Positions 1 to 10,785 of a DNA stretch of 64,000 nt are shown here, in pieces. The position numbers and the translations under genes are program-made. Numbering within the stretch: position 1 is the first letter of the stretch; each line of letters begins with the position of its first letter. Where the stretch lies: NCBI GenBank assembly GCA_019096065.1, contig JAGUCH010000004.1:8742001-8806000 (forward strand), given 5' to 3'. A model generated the notes under the pieces. That model saw nothing but the letters and a program-made list of their open reading frames with translations. It did no database searches and was not told the DNA's origin. Source of the DNA: Paracyclopina nana (lineage: Eukaryota > Arthropoda > Copepoda > Cyclopoida > Cyclopettidae).

Positions 1-194
1 AAAAATACTACTGTTTAATTGCTTTTTTTACATAAAATATATTTCCAGAACTTTATCAAATATAAGCTTGTTCTCATAAAACTCAGTAAGGCAGGCGGTA
101 AGCAAAGCAAGGCACTTTGGAAGCTCATAACTCAGTAAGTATTGAGCCGATTGGAACCAAATTTGGAGGGATTCATAAGAGCGTATTGAAGAAT

Positions 195-770
195 CTTCAT
201 GCCAATTTTCATCCGGATCGGAGGTCTCTAAGGAGGTGGCTGATTTTTCTCCCTTGCTTAACTGATTTGCCTCACTTTCAGCAAGGCGGCCTTATATCCC
301 GTTCATGTGCAAAGTTGCTTTTTGGAAAGTAAAAAATTGTCATAAGGCAAAGGAGTTTTGGTATCAAACCACTTAAGAAGGGCTTCTCAACTAGTTGAAC
401 CAGGAAACGAGTTAACAAATTTAGGGCAAAATTCAGAAAAACTTTGATTATTTCAGCTGCATCTTAGATGTAACAGCTCTGCAATTTTTGAGTTGATTCA
501 TATGAATTTGTGTGAGACATTTTGATTCAGAAGTAACCAGTTTGGCACTGAAATTAAAATAAGCTTTGTGAGTGTTTACTTTTCAATAGTCTTAAAATTG
601 ACCCGTTTTTTCCAAAGTGTTAGCATCAGCAGAAGTTTACTTTTGTGTTTGTCATAAGACAATTTTTCTCCTTTCGGTAAGGCGTTCGGCGTGCATTATC
701 GTAAGGAATTTGGGGGCAGATGAACGGGATATTAGCGTCCTCCAATCCGGATGAAAATTGGTATGAACCT
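195..770. repeat. Imperfect inverted repeat (decayed foldback or MITE-like element)
   Basis: The stretch at about 195-224 returns as its reverse complement at about 739-770, and 295-306 returns at 720-731. The left arm has about 70 bp between its two matching blocks while the right arm has about 8, so the arms have diverged by an indel. No coding capacity is visible. This looks like the remnant of a non-autonomous foldback element; a chance arrangement of simple AT-rich DNA is less likely given 12- and roughly 30-bp matches. Confidence 0.5.
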
Positions 771-839
771 TCTTTTGAAAGATGAATTCAATCCAAAAAT
801 AAAGTTAGCTTTTATGCCAATTCAAACACCTGTAGAGAA

Positions 840-1540
840 AAAAAAAGTTTTTCCAAAATGTGTATATCAAAAAAGCCATGTTCAAATTGTGTAGATAAAG
901 AAGTGTAGTGAAAAATCAGTGAGTAAAAGCAATCCTGGGCAAATTATGTTTGTAAAAAAAGTGTAGGTAATAGAAAGATGGTCCAAAATGTGTAGTTCAA
1001 AAAACTGCACAAGTAGGCAAATTAATGTAATGGCCAGTAGTGGAAGAAATGTCAGTAAAAATTATGTAGCTCTAATAATGTAGATGATTTAACGTCAGTA
1101 TCAATACCAGTACTCTATAAAATGTCAGTACAGTATCTAAGAAAATACACGTTTATCAACAATAGACATAAAAGTGTAGGTCAAAAAACAGTAGTGGAAA
1201 ATAATGGCACCCAAGTATATCATATTGTTCATGAACAGTAGCTCATAATATATTTGTAACATAAGAGTATAGCTCAAAGTGTAGTGAATAATACTTCAGT
1301 GAGTAGATAAGAAAAGTGAGTAGTAGTCCAGATAGTTAAGAGACAAAAGTGTAGAGCAAAATGTGTATGTAATTTAAGGACATGTTCAATGAGGGTAGAT
1401 CAAAAAATATCTGTAACAGTTGAGCAAAAAATGCTTGTTCTAAAAGTGTATAACATTAACTGTCAGTAAAGTAGATAAAAAAAATTCGATCATAAAGGGC
1501 AGTACAATAGTTCAAAAAAAGTTTCCCCAGTTTGTTCAGT
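840..1540. other. AT-rich low-complexity stretch with recurring gtgtag / tcaaaaaa words
   Basis: About 700 bp with no credible gene. Short words such as gtgtag, gtagttcaaaa, cagtgag and aaaatgt recur at irregular spacing, as if an old short-period tandem repeat had decayed. The retrotransposon inserted at its right edge. I see no regulatory or RNA feature I can defend. Confidence 0.4.
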
Positions 1541-1555
1541 TGGCAGGTGGAATAT

Positions 1556-1925
1556 TGGTGAATGGGTCTCTTCTTTCAGCTGAATGACCAACTCGAAGTG
1601 GAAGGTGGAAAAGTGGCAAGACCGGCACCGCGAGGTAGCGGAATTGAGCCCAAAATGGAAGCGATCCAAAAGCTCTGGACTAATAGCTATTTGGCAGCAC
1701 TGACAGCTTCAGTAGCAAAGGTTGATAGTGAACGTGACAGTCTGATCAATAAAGTCCCAAAAAGGCTAGAACTTTAAAGGCTTCCTTTTCTTTCAAACGC
1801 TGAATCGGTACTGTTTTATTTACGTTATTTTTGTGCGGGAAAACTCAGCAATGCAAACATAGATATATATAATGCAAAAGTAGAGATCTGTGGCCTCAAG
1901 TCAAGGCCTCAAGGTCCTCACACCA
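1556..1925 (-). repeat. 3' LTR of the BEL/Pao element
   Basis: This 370-bp sequence matches 10786-11155 at every position except 1642. Its ends are tggtg...cacca, a 5-bp inverted terminus with the standard TG/CA. It contains a TATA-like run (around 1860-1871) readable on the element's strand. It has no CTTAAG site, unlike the interior. The open reading frame seen across both LTR copies is incidental. Confidence 0.95.
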
Positions 1926-2868
1926 AAAGCCCCCTCCTGAATTCCGTAACAGAATTCAGCATAAGCTCTCCTTGGGCCAAGGATCTTCATGAAATGAGGC
2001 CGCAACAGCAGGAATTGGGGTTCTAAAAATGACGTAAGGGTAGGCGATTTCAGCCATAGTGCCTCAATTGGCTTCGGGTGAAGTCGGCTTAAGCCTTTTG
2101 TCAGGTGATGCAAACCTTTTGTCTGAGGGTCCTGCTTAGAGCTCATTGTGCTTCTTTTGTTTTTTGCGCGCGGCTTCTCCCACTGTGACAAACTTTTTTT
2201 TTCGCGACTCACAGGTGACAATTTGATCATTTCTGGGTGCTGGAAGACTGGAAGACTACGGCGATTTGACGAGATGTTTGGCGCGTCTTTTTCTTTAAGG
2301 CGACGAATCTTCGAATGGCAATGAAGAAGGTCGGCTTAAGCCTCTGTTTTCATAGTTGGCATCAGTGACGGCAACCAAGCGGCAGGGCGACGATGCTTGT
2401 GCGAGCGGCTGATCAAGTCAAGCGCTCGGTGATACGTTTGCAGCCAAGCTAGCTACAAAGCCAGTTTTTTTTTTTTTTTTTTGTCCCCCCCAAAAAAACA
2501 CGTGTTTCCTGGTTGAGAGTTAAAACGGTTGTGTTTATTTTCCGTATTCATTGAGATCACTACAATAAAAACTGAGAGTTTCAGCACTTAAGTGAGTAAG
2601 CTAAAATTGGCGGTAAAATTCAAATTCATAGCAGGAGGGATCTCAACTAACGCGAAGGTTTGCACTTGGTATGCTAAATGTGGGAGTAAAACATGTTAGT
2701 AAAGTCTATGCACTATTAGAGTCTTGCACTAAGCATGAGCTTTCACTATGGCTTTAAAGTCCTGAGGGCAACGTCACTAATTGAGCACATTGTTCATAGT
2801 AAGATCGGCCTTTCGTTCTTCTTAGCTTAAGCAGAGCACATTACTTCAGCACTTTTAAAAGTCTATAA
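1926..2868 (-). other. Retrotransposon 3' non-coding tail and polypurine tract
   Basis: About 940 bp between the pol stop codon (TGA at 2871-2869) and the 3' LTR, with no protein domain. Right beside the LTR the element strand is purine-rich (complement of 1930-1938), which fits a polypurine tract priming plus-strand DNA. The tail carries four of the CTTAAG palindromes, at 2087, 2334, 2586 and 2825, spaced 247, 252 and 239 bp apart. That shows the motif is not a by-product of coding. Confidence 0.7.
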
Positions 2869-5800
2869 TCACATAAGCTGTGGTCGAGGTGCATTTTTGC
2901 GTTGGAACCTTGTTCTGGTTGCAATGGGTCCATGCACAAAGTCTTCATCAGACCCATCCTCCTTGTCTTTGAGGAAAAGATCAGGCACTAGCTTTTTGCG
3001 GTCAAGCGGATCTTCTTGGTCTTCTGGATCGGAATATACTTCATCAATGAAGTCGATAGCTGCTTCGGTTTCGTCGAGCTCTTCTTGCTTAAGCACTCTT
3101 TTTTCATGAGGCACTGTTTCTCTGGCAACCCAGGGAGCTTCATCTTCTTCATCAAGGTTTGGAAGAGGGATCAAGTGTTGGATCGGTCTTTCTCGATACT
3201 TGAATTCAAGAACTGACTCTTTCTCTCCTTTTTTCTTGATGATCTTTGTCGATGGGTATTTGACAATGACCCTTCGGATTAATCCATCAGCATTGACGAA
3301 GGTTTTGTCAATAATGCCAAGCTGCCAAGAGTCTTTCTTTGCATAGATTCTTGGATCCACCATGATGACTGGATCACCTTGCTTAAGCGATCGAATGAAG
3401 TCCCTCCATTTTGGCATCTTTTGAATCCGGAGGAGCCAAGCTTGCGACCAGAAGTGCCACAATTCTTGGAGCTTCGATTCCAGAGTCTTGTAATGTTTGG
3501 GCAGAGTCTCCAGATCCTTGGGATCGATTGTTGGCATAAGCTCTCCCCCTGGCCCCCTCGTCAAGAAGTGGTTTGGAGTCAAAACATGACCATCGACGAC
3601 TCCAATGGGCCGACTATTTACAATGCCCTCAGCTCGCTTTGCGAATGTGGAGAAGTCTTCATAAGACAGAACAGCTTCGCCAGAGATCTTGTACATGGCA
3701 CGCTTCCAGCTCTTGACAGCTGTTTCGGCGTTCCCATTGCAGTTGGGTCCATAAGGAGGTGAGAACTTCCAATCTTTGACACCAACTCGCTGCACATCTT
3801 GACGCACTGTTTTCCAATCAACTTGTTCCAGACTTGAGATAAGTTCTTGATGTCTTGGATTACAGAAGATTTCTTGCTTAAGCTTCTTTAGACTAGCACC
3901 ATTGTCACTTCTTATTTGTTTAGGCACCCCGGTTCTGACTACCATTCTGTCAAGGGCATTCTTAAGAGCTTCAGTGTTCATTTTTGGTACCACCTCAACA
4001 TGAATAGCCTTGGTGTCATGACACATTGCTATCAAAATCCACACTTTTGTGTTAGATCTGAGTAGCTTGACAGGAAAGGGTCCAGCGTAGTCAATTGAAA
4101 TGCGTTGGAATGGAAACATTTCTTCAGCTGAGAGCATAAAGTTGCTAGGGAGTGGTGCCATAAGCTGCCTCATCACTTTTGCTTGAGCAATGGTGCAGAG
4201 CCAACACTTTTTAGTGAGACTCTGGAATATCGCAGCAGCTCCTCTAACATAATATTTCTCTTGAAGATAGGAAGTCATTGTCACAGTGCCATAGCCATGT
4301 CCCATGATTTGATGGATCTCTCCGCAAACTTGTACTGACAAGCAGGATGGCACAATTAATCGTCTTCTTCCAATCCAGGTTGGTTCACCTTTATAGGTTC
4401 TACCACGCATTCTAAGCTCTCCATGATCTCCTAAGAGTATGTTCAAGGATGCGAGTCTTGACACTTTTGGCCATTTCTTGTTTCTGTATAGAAAATCAAG
4501 TTCTTCGCCAAACTCTTGTTGTTGGAGGATCATAAGAAGAAAGCCTTCTGCTTTGGCCTTTTCTTCTGGAGTGAGCTGTTCTTCTGTGACAATCTGGAAT
4601 CGTTGTGGTCTTTTCTTCGTGACGTCAGCTTTGGCTCTGGAGTTGTTGATGAATCTTTGAACTCTTGCCATGCATCGAACACTAACTCCAAATTTCAATT
4701 TTTCAGTGGGGATAGGTAGCTTGAGCACTCTGGATTTCTTCCATACTTGATAGACTTGATGCGATGGTACCAGGTAACTTGGGACTACATTTTCTCCCGC
4801 CTTGATAAAATTTATCAATGACTTTTTCTGAGCGACAGCGACTGCAGCGATGTCATCATTAGTTAGCTTAAGCTCTTCATTTGGATAACTTGCAATTGGC
4901 CCAAGCAAAAACGGTGGCCCATGCTTCCATAAGGTGTCATTGGCAAGGTCTTTGGCTTTGATACCTCGCGTGGGTTTGTCACTTGGATTGGTAGATCCTT
5001 TGATGTGTCGCCAATTGTACATATTTGTCAACTCAAAAATTTCAGAGACTCGACGACTGACAAATGTTTTCCAATTTCTTGCAGGTTTCATCATCCAGTC
5101 AAGCACTACTGACGAGTCTGTCCATAGATAGATGTCATCAATTTTTTCGTAAAGAGCCTTAAGGTGTACTGCCATGCGAGCTCCTACTACTGCTCCTAGC
5201 AATTCTTTTTCCGGAATTGAGCGAGATTCATTAAGAGGGCAGAGCTTCATTCTTGATGTGATGAGATTGGAGTCAATTCTTCCATCTGTGTAGTGGCACA
5301 CTAGATAAGTGCAGGCAGCATAAGCAACTTCACTGGCATCAGTAAAGATATGCAGGTATCGATGCGTAGTTGGGCCTTTACGAATTGCTCGTGGGACTTG
5401 AAACAAGTGTATGTCGTCAAGGTCTTTGACAAACTCAAACCATCTGGTGATGATCAATTTTGCATCCGGATGATCAATTTTGTTGAGCTCTGAGTCCCAG
5501 TTGAGCTTAAGCGTCGATTTTAAGGCACATGTAGCCTGGATGAGTATTTTTCCATACAAGATGACCGGAGTGACAAGTCCAAGAATATCAAAAAGTCTTG
5601 GGGTGTACTTTGTCAGGAGCCTTAAGGTGATTGGAAGGCCGATGAATGGATCATAGGGAGGCTTCTGGAAGACAATGGTATCATTGCTTTGGTCGATCCA
5701 CATGCCAAGAGCTTTGGTTGTGTCGACATCATCGTCTTTGACTTGCTATTTTGATGCTCGCCATTCCAGAAGGATGTGGCTTAAGCCTTCTGGATTTGAG

Positions 5801-6915
5801 CAAGTCTATTTTCTTAGGGGCAAATTGGCATCGGTCATGATCTGGATGAGATCTTCAGAAACTTGTTTAAACTCGTCAATGCTTTCGACTGAGGCGATCA
5901 AGTCGTCAACATATAGGCATTTTTTGATGAGTTCGTATGCTCTGGGCTTTGAATCTTGGTATTTGGCAGCATGGTGTTGCAAGGCATAGAGTGCCATACA
6001 TGGAGCCGCTGTGGTGCCAAATGGGACTGAGTTAAACTCATAAAAACCATCGTCCCATGCAAAGCGATGAAATTTTCTGTCTTCAACTGCGAGCTTGAAT
6101 CTGAGATACATCTTTGAGATATCACACGTGAAGCAGACTGGCTTTTCCCTTGCCATGAGAATGATGTCATAGCATTCGGTTTGGAGCTTAGGCCCAGGAA
6201 GCAAGGCATCGTTGAGTGATTTTCCATTTCTTGATTTTCGAGTGCCATCAAATACAATCCGGATTGGCATAGACGGCTTGTCCAGTCTGGTGACAAGGAG
6301 CCAATTCAGGAACCAGCCTAGTGTGAGGTGCTCACCTGGATCTAGTTTGCGGATAAATCCTAGCTTAAGCCATTCGCCGATCTCTTCACAAGCCTTGCGG
6401 TATGATGACATGCTCTTAGACTTCAATCGGGAAATAAGGCCGAGCGTATCCTTAAGGACTTCCTTGAAATTGTTGGTGAAGTTTGGCTCATTGAGGTTCC
6501 ATAGACTGTTGACCTCATAGTCACCATTTGGAAGTTGCTTGATTTTGCTCAATATGTCCAGTGCCCTCTGCTCATTGACACTCAGTGGCTTAGGATGCTT
6601 AAGCGATGAGTAGTCTTCAAGTTCATAGAGAAGCTTGAGAGCTGCATATGGAGGGGCATTAGGGCAGCATTCTTGAGGGTATTCTTCTCCTACAAGTTCT
6701 GGCACAATTGGCTCTTCTCCCGCCATGGCAACAACTGTTGAAACATTGAACGAAGTGTTGTTTGTTTCAGCGTAGTGGATCACTGGGCCAAGGCGAGTAA
6801 TTTGCAGCACTGGATCAGTTGGCAAGTCGCCGACAATTGTCTTAAGACCACACATTAAGTTAAAGTTGTCTTGGCCAAGGAGAAGTTGGAGCATTCGGAG
6901 CCAATTCTGGAAAGT
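2869..6915 (-). CDS. BEL/Pao pol: reverse transcriptase, RNase H, integrase (interrupted)
   Basis: The open frame starts after a stop at 6918-6916 and runs to TGA at 2871-2869, broken by UAG at 5808-5806 and 5748-5746. Reverse transcriptase occupies roughly 6890-5700, with the YVDD catalytic box at 5913-5902. RNase H follows (acidic residues in FTDAS, the E of ELLGA and TDSS, about 5340-5120). The integrase has an HHCC zinc finger (about 4330-4190) and DDE residues in SIDYAG, RSDNGAS and the GNAE block (about 4095-3725). The segment from 5703 to 2869 is fully open for 944 codons. The first UAG falls where Pao RTs usually have a tryptophan after LRK. This frame is the same as gag's but differs from the protease frame by +1; the overlap is 6915-6863. 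Confidence 0.93.
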
Positions 6916-7459
6916 TCACATTCTTCAAGTGTTCGAAGTTCTGCTTAAGCTTCTTGATGGGAGGCAGTTGAAGTGTGGGTTGAAGAGATGGTAGAGTATG
7001 CACGTTTAACTGATGAATTTCACTGGTCTCTGGAAGGGAAGACTTTACATTCAAAAGAACATGTTTACTAGGCATATTAGCTTGATACCCCACAAATACC
7101 AAGTTTTTTGTACTTTGCAAACCTTCTAGCTTAAGCTCACGGCTGAGTGACTCTGTGATTAGGGTCAGTTCACTGCCCGTATCTAAAAAACAATTGACCA
7201 ATTTGGTCTGACTAGCATCATTAGGGTTACTGACATAAACAGGTAATATAGGTAAAAGCACATTATGACGCGGACTTAATACACGCTTAAGCTCAAATGA
7301 TAAAATGGAATTTACAATAGAAGCATTATTTTTCTTCTTTATCGATGTCGATGCAGTGGAGATGTTGTGGCCTTCGGTCGTTGAGGTGGCTGCTCTAGCT
7401 TCAGCTTCAAGTCTTATACGTTTATTTATACTGACTTGAATGCTGTTGACTAGTTTTTT
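6860..7459 (-). CDS. BEL/Pao protease region, in the -1 frame relative to gag
   Basis: This frame is open from inside the end of gag to TAA at 6862-6860. After a basic linker it contains the aspartic-protease core, with the flap-strand motif FLDTGSELTLI around 7190-7160 (D-T-G active site). It has no start codon of its own in a useful place, so it would be reached from gag. It overlaps gag at the heptamer 7459-7453, and its end overlaps the RT frame, where a further +1 change would be needed. Either translation is recoded twice or this copy has two compensating single-base indels. Confidence 0.85.
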   Translation of the reverse strand, partial: KKLVNSIQVSINKRIRLEAEARAATSTTEGHNISTASTSIKKKNNASIVNSILSFELKRVLSPRHNVLLPILPVYVSNPNDASQTKLVNCFLDTGSELTLITESLSRELKLEGLQSTKNLVFVGYQANMPSKHVLLNVKSSLPETSEIHQLNVHTLPSLQPTLQLPPIKKLKQNFEHLKNVNFPELAPNAPTSPWPRQL

Positions 7460-10400
7460 GCAGCAGATGAGAGCTGGCCAGTTGCAGGGGTAGCTTCAGT
7501 CTTGACTGATGACACTGCAGATAATTTCGAGTCTGTCAACACTTTCACTGATTTCGCAAGTTCTTCAAGGACTTGCCGGCTCTTAGCCATTTCTTCTTTC
7601 TGGGCCTTAAGGTAGAGAAGCAGGGTGTCGTCAGATGATGTTGCAGCAACGGTGGAGCTAGACTTGTCTGCGCTCTTAAGAGATGTCTTCGCAGTGAATG
7701 GGGCTGGCATAAAGTCAGCTGAAGAATGGAGCCATGAATTGTGTTTGTCAGACTTGCACTTAGAGCAGACTAGAGTAGTCTTGCACTTGCGCAGATTGTG
7801 CTGCCCCCTCAAGCACCGGAAGCAAGCATGTGCTCCCTTGCAAAGTTTAAACTTGCCTTGGGCATCAGCATCCTTGAACAATTGGCATTCAGGGATGAAA
7901 TGAGATTGTTGGCAGAGAGGGCATTCCAGGAATGTTTTTGACTCATCCTGAGCAACTCTGACACTGGCAATGGTGAATTCTTCTTCACTGGACACGAACG
8001 TTGGCTCACATTCAGCTCCTTGGAGCTGCTCGATGACTGACATGACAGACTTGCCGTAAGAATAATTGCCACCTTTGGCATAAAATGGAGGTTTGGTGGT
8101 AGCTGGCTTAAGCCCCGTCTGCGGCGCAGAGGCTTTGGTGGCATCAGCAGCTTTGGCCATTTGGTGGGAATAATGGTGCTGCATTTCAGAGCTAGCCCAC
8201 TCGTTGAAGAGCTCCAATGTGAAGGCATGAGTTCTTCGGCTGGTCAAAAAGGTATTGACGAAAGGACGGGTGGAGGGCACAAAAGTGATGTTTTGAATCA
8301 CCAAGGCTGAGAATGCAGTCTTTTCAAAGTCTGACATCTTTTCTGGGGCCGTCTCTTCCAGTTGGAATATAAATTCCTAGATGTGGTCCCTGACACTTTG
8401 TATCGTCTCTTTCTTAGTCATGTCAACTGGAGGCATGTTTTGGAGCTTTTTGACTGCATAATTGAGTAGTCTTTGACGATCACCAAACTCCTCGTCTAGT
8501 TCCTTAAGGGCTTGCAAGTAGCCTGCTTTGGTGTGAGGCTTGAACTGGACGAAGCGATGGGCGTGTCCTCCCTTTGTGGCTTGGTTGAGGCGAATAATCT
8601 TTTCCTGCAGCGACATGTCAGCATCCTTATGGACAAAGTTTTTGAATGCGACTCGAAAATGGTAGTACTGCATAAGATCTTCACCATCGAATGGAGGGAC
8701 CTTTAAAGGATCAAATTTGATGGCTCGCTTCTTTCGAACAGAGGCAGAGTTGTTCGAGCCAGATCCATAAGCTGGAGACTCACTGCTGCGACTTCTGGAG
8801 TTTCTATCATCTTCTTCCGACGAGCTTGTGTCCCAGAAAGGTTTTTTCTTACGGCCATCACCACCAGACTTTTTCTTTTTATCCTTCTTGGAATCGTCAT
8901 CGCTGCCGCTGCCATCTGATGGGTCGCTGGGATTTGGGTCTCCAGCATTGGGAACGCATTGACCAAAGGAATGGGCCGTTGAAGGGCAACGTTTAAACGA
9001 GTCTGTGCTTTTGTCATAGATAAGTTTGGCTCCATCCCTGGTATAGACTACCTCTTGGGCGGGCGAATAAGTCTGGACTTTCATTGACTTCTTCAACATC
9101 TTCTCGTTGACCAGTCCCTTAAGGTGGCTTCTAGTCGCGTTTTGCTGCAGCGTCAGGATTTCGTAAGCTTTTCTTGCAGACTCCAAAAGGTAATTGTAGT
9201 TGGCATCATGAGTGTCTAATTCCTTGGCAGCTCGATTGTCCACGTCAAGCAGTTCAGCCCACCTTTGTTCATAGGTGACCAACAGAGAACTCAGAGTTGC
9301 CATGCTCAATGACAGCTTTTCTGCATCAGCTTGACTGTTTATGTCAACTTGCAGCTGTGCAGCTTGGAGTCTAAGCCTATCCTTGAGAGAGATGAGGGCA
9401 ATTTCCTCAGGAGTGACAGTTCTTTTTGACTTAGTTGAAGCATCCTTAAGGGCAATGATCGATGGGTCTTCTGCGCTAACAGGGGCATAAGAGAGGCTCT
9501 GCTACCTGTTGCTGGGCCCTGGAGTAGCTCCCGCCGTGCTTAAGCCTGGAGTGCCAAGTTGAGTGGTGCCATTTGGATCAACATTGGTTGAGGGCCTTCG
9601 TGGAGTGGCAGTGGCCTTGGATTTTCGGGCTTCTTTGGCAGTCTGACGAGCAAATTCCTACGCGAACTCTTCTCCATCAGTGTCACTGAAGTCAAAGTTG
9701 AGATGCCTGTCAAGCTCTTCATCATCATCCATGACCTTGTCGGCCAGCTCTCGGCTTTTGATGATGCCTTTCAGTTTGTCCTTAAGGCCCTGCAAGGAAT
9801 CCCTTGCTCCATTTGCCTTTTGAGGCATGACAGCTCCAAGAGAATTGCCAGCTGCATCATATGCTGCAACATACCTCGGGTATGCATCAGTGAGGGCGGC
9901 TTGAGCTGACTCCACAACACTCAGCATGTGCTTAAGCGTTTCAATAGGCTCTGGGGCATCAAATGATCTGATCCTCTTGCGATAGTCTCGACAAGCAATC
10001 ATGACCTTCTCAAGGACTTTGACGAGGACATCTCTTGCTTCTACTGCTGCGTTTTGCTTAAGCTGCCGGTCAGATTCCTTGGTCTTCTTTGACGAAGACT
10101 TGGAGGATGGCTTGTCTCCTCCTACGATGGTCACGCCACTGTCAGTGGTACCTGTTCCACTAGACGAGTTGGCAGTGGGGGGTCCAGATTGATTGGATGG
10201 ATGGCTACTGGATTGTTCAGTATTTCCATCGACGTTGAGGTTGGGATTGTGATCCGCCATGCTTAAGCTGGGGTCGCTTATAGCGGGATCAAAAACCTCT
10301 CCAGACAACTCCAGAAGCTCAAGGTTGGCCCCCTCGTGACTGGGCTGATTGACACTGTCACTGGCTAGCGAGTTGTCAGCAGCCAAGGCCAAGTAGTCCT

Positions 10401-10653
10401 TGAAGTTTCTCCTTGGAAGGGTGTTGGGGCTGGAGTGGCAGGTGAGGTTGACAATGGCAGGGGAGACTTCCCAGTCAAGTGTTGAAGCCAATTGTCCTTC
10501 GTCTAAAGACAGGAGTGGTCGAGGCTTAAGCCACTGCTCGACCCGACGAAATGGAGTTGATGACTCAGATTGGATGTGAGGTGGCAGCCCTCTGACCCTA
10601 AGGCTCTTGCGCAGGCCTGTGACAGGTGTGTCAGGGTTGGCTTCATTTGACAT
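7450..10653 (-). CDS. BEL/Pao gag polyprotein (interrupted by three UAG codons)
   Basis: The frame runs from ATG at 10653 to UAG at 7452-7450 and is broken by UAG at 9660-9658, 9504-9502 and 8379-8377. No UAA or UGA occurs in it. The N-terminal third is Ser/Thr-rich and disordered. The middle holds the conserved BEL/Pao gag core (DUF1759-like, FDGEDLMQYYHF region, about 8730-8380). Near the C-terminus a CX2CX4HX4C zinc knuckle (about 7826-7785) follows another Cys/His cluster (about 7925-7870). Two of the three internal stops share the context UAG GAA UUU. Whether these are readthrough sites or ordinary lesions cannot be told from one copy. Confidence 0.9.
7453..7459 (-). promoter_or_regulatory. 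Candidate -1 ribosomal frameshift site (A AAA AAC)
   Basis: The element's strand reads GCA AAA AAC UAG at the end of gag. The heptamer A AAA AAC is a classical X XXY YYZ slippery sequence and is parsed correctly in the gag frame, one codon before the gag stop. A one-base backward slip leads straight into the protease frame. I could not identify a convincing stimulatory pseudoknot downstream. The alternative is a lost A in a homopolymer of a single long frame. Confidence 0.6.
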
Positions 10654-10764
10654 GAAAGGCTGCTTTTAAAAGTCATCTAAAATAAAGGGCAGAATTTTGA
10701 GGCTAGAATTTTCCAGTGGGGTACTTGGAGTTATTTGAGTCCTAGTCTCAAGGAGGTTGATTCT

Positions 10765-10782
10765 GCCCCACGTTGGGCACCA
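10765..10782 (-). promoter_or_regulatory. tRNA-Lys-type primer-binding site
   Basis: Three bases inside the 5' LTR the element's strand reads tggtgcccaacgtggggc. Its complement ends in ...CCCACGTTGGGCACCA, matching the 3' end of animal tRNA-Lys(CUU) as I recall it, with one difference near the discriminator base. The position, just inside the LTR, is where minus-strand synthesis is primed. Confidence 0.75.
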
Positions 10783-10785
10783 GTT

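Noticed and set aside
1562..1777. 71-residue reading frame in both LTR copies
   Set aside because: It is identical because the LTRs are identical; it has no domain and runs against the element's coding strand.
2087..10531. CTTAAG palindromes as an effect of Leu-Lys protein repeats
   Set aside because: Some sites are non-coding or encode Leu-Ser/Leu-Arg, other Leu-Lys pairs in the same proteins use different codons, and the flanking synonymous bases are matched, so protein content alone does not explain them.
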